DNA from: Alistipes sp.
GTDB lineage: Bacteria > Bacteroidota > Bacteroidia > Bacteroidales > Rikenellaceae
Assembly (NCBI GenBank): GCA_017391435.1
Contig: JAFOYS010000199.1
Span: 1-9,045 of the forward strand
Direction of reading: 5' to 3'
Length of the DNA: 9,045 bases
The translations under genes and the position numbers were made by a program. Shown one piece after another: positions 5,751-9,045 of this stretch (positions are counted from its first letter, which is position 1; each line of letters starts with the position of its first letter). The notes under the pieces were generated by a model. It did not search any database, had not been told where the DNA came from, and saw only the letters and a list, made by a program, of their open reading frames with translations.

Positions 5751-6872
5751 TTATTCGTATCTACCTGATTTAAGACGGTTTACCTCGTCAACAGTAAGGA
5801 ATCGCCAAGCGCCACGCTTGAGATTCTTCTTTGTAAGACCGGCATAGTATACTCGGTCAAGCTTTGTAACCTGATAGCCCAGGTGCTCAAACATACGGCG
5901 CACAATACGGTTGCGACCAGAGTGAATCTCTACACCTACAGACTTCTTGTCATCCTTGAGCCAAGAGATCTCGTCAAAGTATGCCTCGCCATCCTCAAGT
6001 GTCACACCCTCGGCAAGAGTGTCAAAGTCGGCGCGTGTTAGCGGCTGGTCAAGTGTCACCTCATATACCTTCTTCTTCTTAAGTGAAGGGTGGGTAAGTG
6101 TGCGTGTAATATCGCCATCGTTTGTAAAGAGCAACAGTCCAAGAGAGTTCTTGTCAAGACGACCTACAGGATATACGCGCTCAGTGCAAGCGCCCTCAAT
6201 AAGCTCCATAACGGTCTTTGCTGCGTGGTCATCCTCAAGAGTTGTTACATAGCCCTTTGGCTTGTTAAGCAGTAGGTAGACGTGCTTCTCGCCCTGAATC
6301 TTCTCACCATTAAAGCGCACCTCATCGCCAACCTTAACCTTTGTACCAAGCTCAGTGACAATTACTCCGTTGATGCTCACAAGACCTGCTGCAATAAGCT
6401 CATCAGCCTCACGACGAGAGCAGATGCCAGACTGTGCCACAAAACGGTTTAGACGAACCTCGCCAGTCTGCTTGTTAGGGTTGAATTTTGGATAGCTGCG
6501 ACGCTCTGTTGTGCGAGGACGATCACTGCGACCCTCGGTGTTAGACTTACCAAATGGTTTGCCAGCGCCACGACCCTGTGGCTTGCCCTTAAAGCCGCCC
6601 TCTGTACGCTTGCCAAATGGCTTTGATGCTGCAGGACGAGCAGGACGAGCAGGACGAGCAGGACGAGCAGGACGCTCACCGCGCTCTGAAGGTGTATACT
6701 CGCCACGAAGGCGATTATCCTCTGTAAAATGAGGGTTGTATGATGCGCGCTTAGGTCGTGAGAATGGTCTCTCACCACGCTCTGTACGCTCCTTTGGAGC
6801 AGCAGTGCGAACGCGCTTATCTTTTGCAAATCTTGAAAGTGTTGACGAATTTTCTGTATTAAACTTTGCCAT
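5751..6872 (-). CDS. rluB: rRNA pseudouridine synthase, RsuA/RluB family, with long disordered N-terminal tail
   Basis: Converts a specific uridine to pseudouridine in rRNA; RluB of E. coli acts on 23S rRNA near the peptidyl transferase centre. From the ATG at 6872 the protein has 373 residues. Residues 1 to about 138 are low-complexity, rich in Arg, Gly, Pro and Lys, probably disordered and RNA-binding, with five RPA tripeptides at 67-81. An S4 RNA-binding domain follows (about 139-192, with SGICSRREADELI), then the catalytic domain with LLLNKPKGY at 200-208, GRLDKNS at 237-243 holding the catalytic Asp (D240), and GLLLFTNDG at 245-253. SGRNRIVRRMFEHLG (318-332) is the family's C-terminal motif. 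A TTG at 6893 in frame lies inside the promoter -7 box, so I reject it as the start. Target-site specificity is not certain. It leads a probable rluB-hpt-queE-ftsB operon. Confidence 0.92.
   Translation of the reverse strand: MAKFNTENSSTLSRFAKDKRVRTAAPKERTERGERPFSRPKRASYNPHFTEDNRLRGEYTPSERGERPARPARPARPARPAASKPFGKRTEGGFKGKPQGRGAGKPFGKSNTEGRSDRPRTTERRSYPKFNPNKQTGEVRLNRFVAQSGICSRREADELIAAGLVSINGVIVTELGTKVKVGDEVRFNGEKIQGEKHVYLLLNKPKGYVTTLEDDHAAKTVMELIEGACTERVYPVGRLDKNSLGLLLFTNDGDITRTLTHPSLKKKKVYEVTLDQPLTRADFDTLAEGVTLEDGEAYFDEISWLKDDKKSVGVEIHSGRNRIVRRMFEHLGYQVTKLDRVYYAGLTKKNLKRGAWRFLTVDEVNRLKSGRYE
6631..6674. repeat. 9-base tandem repeat inside rluB (RPA tripeptides)
   Basis: Four exact copies of GCAGGACGA plus 8 of 9 bases of a fifth lie head to tail. 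Read on the - strand they encode five consecutive Arg-Pro-Ala units (residues 67-81) in the disordered tail of the pseudouridine synthase. Because the unit is 9 bases, copy-number change would stay in frame. Confidence 0.95.
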
Positions 6873-6890
6873 AGTACTATATTTTGGCTG

Positions 6891-6898
6891 CAAAGGTA
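6891..6898 (-). promoter_or_regulatory. -7 promoter element of the rluB operon
   Basis: TACCTTTG on the - strand (6898 to 6891) matches TAnnTTTG exactly and ends 18 bases before the rluB ATG. No TTTG lies at the expected -33 distance; the nearest (6936-6933) is 34 bases away, so only the -7 half is supported. Confidence 0.55.
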
Positions 6899-6930
6899 GT
6901 TAATTTTTTTATTGCGTAGTCTTTATATGT

Positions 6931-6972
6931 GACAAATTAGCCCCTTTACTTCGTAAATAGAGCCAATTTGAC
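6931..6972. repeat. Imperfect inverted repeat between the lipoprotein gene and rluB
   Basis: GACAAATTAGC at 6931-6941 and GCCAATTTGAC at 6962-6972 are inverted copies with two mismatches. Between them TTTAC (6945-6949) and GTAAA (6953-6957) form a small inner hairpin. On the + strand it is followed by GATTTTTG, but no + strand gene leads into it; on the - strand, which has the neighbouring genes, no U run follows. Its role is unknown. Confidence 0.4.
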
Positions 6973-6999
6973 GATTTTTGTGTTATAGATGATAGGTCT

Positions 7000-7440
7000 C
7001 TACTCCCTCTTTGCATTCATCGAAGGCTGCGAAAGAACTACACTTCCGGTGTCGTTGTAGCTGCCGATAAGTAGCCACGCAACGCGGTTAGAGAAGGAGT
7101 GGTTTGGCTCTACTGTTAGCTCAATGCCAGAGCGACCCTTCATAAGTACGCGCGACTCAGGGTAGTTAGGTATCACGCAGAGATCTATCCAACCCTTACG
7201 CGGAACCATATTTCCTTTAGAGTCAAAGTCCCAAGCATCCTCAAAAGTGTAGCGTATAGTGGCAAAATCTATACCCGTAGAGATTACCGGAATAACCACT
7301 ACACCACCCTCAGCAGGTAGTGTGTACTCCTTCTGCTCAAACTCTACGCTTGGAATGTCACGCTCTGAATCAATCTCCTTGCTGCACGAAGTAAGTAAAG
7401 CAGCGCAGCAGAGCGCCATAATAAAAATTGCTCTTTTCAT
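7000..7440 (-). CDS. Small lipoprotein with one BACON-like domain
   Basis: A 146-residue secreted lipoprotein. Residues 1-18 form a signal peptide with a basic start (MKR), a hydrophobic core and the lipobox LTSC at 16-19, so Cys19 should be lipidated. The acidic/charged stretch after it (SKEIDSE) could be a Bacteroidota surface-export signal, which is an inference. The rest resembles a BACON-type Ig-like domain: VEFEQKEYTLPAEGGVVVIPV (32-52, quoted in part: LPAEGG, VVVIPV) matches the first strands, and VEPNHSFSNRVAWLLIG (110-126) with the closing VVLSQ (134-138) matches the last. A central stretch at about 65-105 is longer than usual. An in-frame ATG at 7611 is rejected because it lies in the divergent MATE gene. 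BACON domains are linked to carbohydrate or mucin contact, but this one has no catalytic partner nearby. Function unknown. Confidence 0.8.
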   Translation of the reverse strand: MKRAIFIMALCCAALLTSCSKEIDSERDIPSVEFEQKEYTLPAEGGVVVIPVISTGIDFATIRYTFEDAWDFDSKGNMVPRKGWIDLCVIPNYPESRVLMKGRSGIELTVEPNHSFSNRVAWLLIGSYNDTGSVVLSQPSMNAKRE

Positions 7441-7464
7441 ATTTGATGTAGGTGTATTATCACA

Positions 7465-7496
7465 CAAAATTATAAATTTTGTTTCTGATTTCCAAA
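7465..7496 (-). promoter_or_regulatory. Promoter of the BACON-like lipoprotein gene
   Basis: On the - strand, TTTG (7496-7493), a 20-base spacer, then TAATTTTG (7472-7465), an exact TAnnTTTG -7 box ending 24 bases before the ATG at 7440. It overlaps the opposing MATE promoter. Confidence 0.72.
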
Positions 7497-7511
7497 TTTT
7501 AGGTATTTTTG
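7478..7511 (+). promoter_or_regulatory. Promoter of the MATE gene, very close to its start codon
   Basis: TATTTTTG at 7504-7511 is an exact TAnnTTTG -7 box, with TTTG at 7478-7481 a 22-base spacer upstream, slightly long. Only four bases separate the box from the ATG at 7516, so transcription from it would begin at or near the start codon. A poorer box (AAATTTTG, 7474-7481) lies further upstream and would give an ordinary leader. Confidence 0.5.
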
Positions 7512-7515
7512 CACT

Positions 7516-8832
7516 ATGAACAGAGAGATTTTTAGAATAGCAATACCAAATATCATCTCCAGCATCACTGTGCCGCTGATGGGAATTTTCTCTACGGCAA
7601 TAGCTGGTCATACGGGCGATAGTGCTGCAACAATTGGCGCACTTGCCGTCGGAGTTTCAATCTTTAATTTTATCTATTGGAACTGCTCGTTTATCCGTAT
7701 GGGTACAAGTGGTATTACGGCGCAAGCCTTTGGTGCTCAGGATTTTGAGACTACAACAGCAATGCTCATTAGAGCTGTCGGCATCTCGGCTGCTCTGGGC
7801 GTTTTAGTACTGCTGCTGCAGTATCCACTCGGTGAACTTTCGCTCTGGATTATGAACGGTTCGCAGATGGTTTCGGACTACTTCTATGCCCGAATTTGGG
7901 CGGTGCCGGCAGGTATTATGCTCTTTGGTCTGAACGGTTGGTTTACCGGTATGCAGAATGCTGTGATACCTATGTGGACCTCTATCTTTATAAACATTCT
8001 GCACGTGTTGCTTAGTTTGTGGTTTGTCTTTGGCTTTGATATGGGTATTGTGGGTATTGCCTATGCCTCTGTTGTTGCACAGTGGAGCGGTATGCTACTT
8101 TCACTACTGCTGCTTGTGCTCTGTTTTAGAAAGACTCTGCATAAGATAGATATTGCTAAGGTATTGGATGTAAGTGCGTTGAAGGAGTTCTTTAAGGTTA
8201 ATGGAGATATTATTATCCGTACATTCTGCATTGTTATGGTCTACACCTTCTTTACCGCCGCTTCTGCTCGTATGGGTAGCGATATTGTGCTGGCGGTAAA
8301 TACTATGCTGCTGCAACTTTTTACTCTCTTCTCTTATATGAACGACGGCTTTGCATATGCTGCTGAGGCTCTTACAGGTCGCTTTGTCGGAGCAAAGGAT
8401 GAACTCTCGCTTAGAAGGTGCATTAAGCGATGTGTCGTCTGGGCTTTAGGTACGGCTGTTGTCTGTATTCTTATCTACCTTTTCTGGTGGCAGGATATTA
8501 TGGGAATGTTTGTCGGCGAAAAGTCGCAACTACCAGAGATTCTGACTGTTGCATCTGAGTATATCGGCTGGGTTATAGTTATTCCTATGGCTGCAGCACT
8601 CCCTTTCCTTATGGATGGAATTATGGTCGGAGCGACCCTTACACGCATACTTCGTAACTCTATGCTGCTCTCTACAGTTGCCTATTTTGGCCTCTACTAC
8701 TCGCTCTATCCGATAATCGGAAACGATGCACTGTGGCTCGCCTTTACAGCCTATATGGCACTGCGCGGGATTGCTCAGTATTTTATGTCGGATAGGCTTG
8801 CAATGGTGTATGATAAGAGCTCGACACAATAG
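7516..8832 (+). CDS. MATE family exporter, DinF-like
   Basis: Inner-membrane multidrug/toxin exporter of the MATE family (MOP superfamily), driven by H+ or Na+. The 438 residues form about 12 hydrophobic segments in two six-helix halves. The N-terminus IAIPNIISSITVPLMGIF (8-25) is the typical first helix with its conserved Pro residues, AIAGHTGD lies at 28-35, and FIYWN...RMGTSGITAQAFGAQ (52-75) is the DinF-subfamily signature at helix 2/3. FLMDGIMVGATLTRILRNSM in the C-terminal half is also family-like. The ATG at 7516 is required to keep helix 1 whole. It is divergent from the lipoprotein gene. Substrate cannot be predicted. It is a distant superfamily relative of the flippase at 2803-4254 but not a duplicate. 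Confidence 0.92.
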   Translation: MNREIFRIAIPNIISSITVPLMGIFSTAIAGHTGDSAATIGALAVGVSIFNFIYWNCSFIRMGTSGITAQAFGAQDFETTTAMLIRAVGISAALGVLVLLLQYPLGELSLWIMNGSQMVSDYFYARIWAVPAGIMLFGLNGWFTGMQNAVIPMWTSIFINILHVLLSLWFVFGFDMGIVGIAYASVVAQWSGMLLSLLLLVLCFRKTLHKIDIAKVLDVSALKEFFKVNGDIIIRTFCIVMVYTFFTAASARMGSDIVLAVNTMLLQLFTLFSYMNDGFAYAAEALTGRFVGAKDELSLRRCIKRCVVWALGTAVVCILIYLFWWQDIMGMFVGEKSQLPEILTVASEYIGWVIVIPMAAALPFLMDGIMVGATLTRILRNSMLLSTVAYFGLYYSLYPIIGNDALWLAFTAYMALRGIAQYFMSDRLAMVYDKSSTQ

Positions 8833-8839
8833 GCTGTTA

Positions 8840-8863
8840 GTCAATTGACAGCAGTCAATTGAC
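8840..8863. repeat. Perfect hairpin made of a repeated palindrome, just after the MATE gene
   Basis: The self-complementary 10-mer GTCAATTGAC occurs twice, at 8840-8849 and 8854-8863, separated by AGCA. The two copies can pair into a perfect 10-bp stem with a 4-base loop, starting 7 bases after the MATE stop. No T run follows on either strand, so it is not a standard intrinsic terminator; it could protect the mRNA 3' end or bind a dimeric protein. Confidence 0.75.
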
Positions 8864-9045
8864 CATATCCATCAGTAAACAGATGTCTATAAGGCTCGCC
8901 TTCACTGCTTCGCCTCGGCATAGTTCAAACAAGTTTGACTCTGCTCTCGGCTTAATCGCAGCGTCGCAACTACTGTCTTTTGACAACAAAATGATTTTAT
9001 TGTCAAATACAGCATTGGTCGTATTTACTCTGCCCAAGCGTGGCG
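8864..9045. repeat. Gene-free right end rich in inverted repeats; probable dispersed intergenic repeat
   Basis: No convincing gene lies here. Three further inverted repeats are visible: AAGGC-TC-GCCTT (8891-8902), TCAAAC-AA-GTTTGA (8925-8938), and TTTGACAA (8979-8986) with TTGTCAAA (9000-9007), the last extended inward by AAAAT/ATTTT around G8993. On the - strand one frame ends in REQSQTCLNYAEAKQ and a stop at 8904-8902, a peptide I associate, from memory only, with short spurious ORFs recurring in Bacteroidales genomes. A second - frame is open for 60 codons (9037-8855). Two overlapping open frames in a repeat-rich stretch fit a conserved non-coding element better than a gene. Confidence 0.4.

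Noticed and set aside
4563..5800. preQ1 riboswitch controlling queE
   Set aside because: queE is embedded behind hpt with overlapping ends, leaving no leader for a riboswitch.
6449..6829. 126-codon open frame overlapping rluB in another frame of the - strand
   Set aside because: It is a shadow of the GC-rich, repetitive tail coding region; the protein is low-complexity with no family features.
6873..6893. TTG start for rluB that would add seven residues
   Set aside because: The TTG lies within the -7 promoter box (6891-6898), upstream of the expected transcription start, and an ATG at 6872 follows.
7441..7611. N-terminal extension of the lipoprotein frame to an ATG at 7611
   Set aside because: It would cross the promoter region and overlap the start of the MATE gene, and it would bury the signal peptide and lipobox that begin at the ATG at 7440.
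8855..9037. 60-codon open frame on the - strand at the right end
   Set aside because: No recognisable domain, a second frame is open over the same bases, and the stretch is full of inverted repeats, so it is more likely a non-coding repeat.
1..9045. CRISPR array, transposon ends, tRNA or rRNA genes, phage or defence genes
   Set aside because: No regularly spaced repeats, transposase or recombinase motifs, clover-leaf-like sequences or defence domains could be found on either strand.

Overview
The window looks like a housekeeping segment of a Bacteroidales chromosome. Four upstream regions carry the Bacteroidota sigma-factor signature (a TAnnTTTG -7 box, three of them with a TTTG -33 box). 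There are no clear Shine-Dalgarno sites and gene starts are A/T-rich. Several proteins are of types common in the phylum: a BACON-like lipoprotein, an RluB-type enzyme with a long Arg/Gly/Pro tail, and a DivIC/FtsB-like protein. Lys and Glu codons end mostly in G. Rikenellaceae/Alistipes-like is a guess; Bacteroidales is the safer call.

Layout. Positions 1-27 look like the last codons of a + strand gene (ending in CGYSKCG, possibly a B12-dependent ribonucleotide reductase), followed by a good intrinsic terminator at 47-84. A clear promoter (124-154) then drives acetate kinase (ackA) and a phosphate butyryltransferase-type enzyme (ptb-like). Together these convert an acyl-CoA to an acyl-phosphate and then to acid plus ATP. 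A strong GC-rich terminator (2310-2356) closes this unit. Only 14 bases later begins type II 3-dehydroquinase (aroQ), followed after 3 bases by a Wzx/MOP-type polysaccharide flippase.

The flippase meets a - strand operon tail to tail with no bases between the two stop codons. That operon, read from 6872 down to 4255, is rluB (rRNA pseudouridine synthase), hpt (hypoxanthine phosphoribosyltransferase), queE (7-carboxy-7-deazaguanine synthase) and a DivIC/FtsB-like division protein. Gaps are 23 bases or less, with small overlaps at the two downstream junctions. A shared RNA/purine theme (rRNA modification, purine salvage, queuosine precursor) covers three of the four.

Beyond it lie a small - strand lipoprotein gene with one BACON-like domain and, divergently, a DinF-type MATE exporter. 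Their promoters interleave in a 75-base gap. The MATE promoter lies so close to the ATG that its mRNA may be leaderless. The last ~210 bases hold no convincing gene but are dense in inverted repeats and look like a dispersed intergenic repeat.

I found no CRISPR array, transposase, tRNA, rRNA, phage gene or defence system, and nothing I would call a new multi-gene system. The items most worth a second look are the repeat-rich right end, the ackA/ptb pairing, the Asp-to-Glu change in the Hpt active site, the 9-base repeat inside rluB, and the arrangement of the lipoprotein/MATE promoters.
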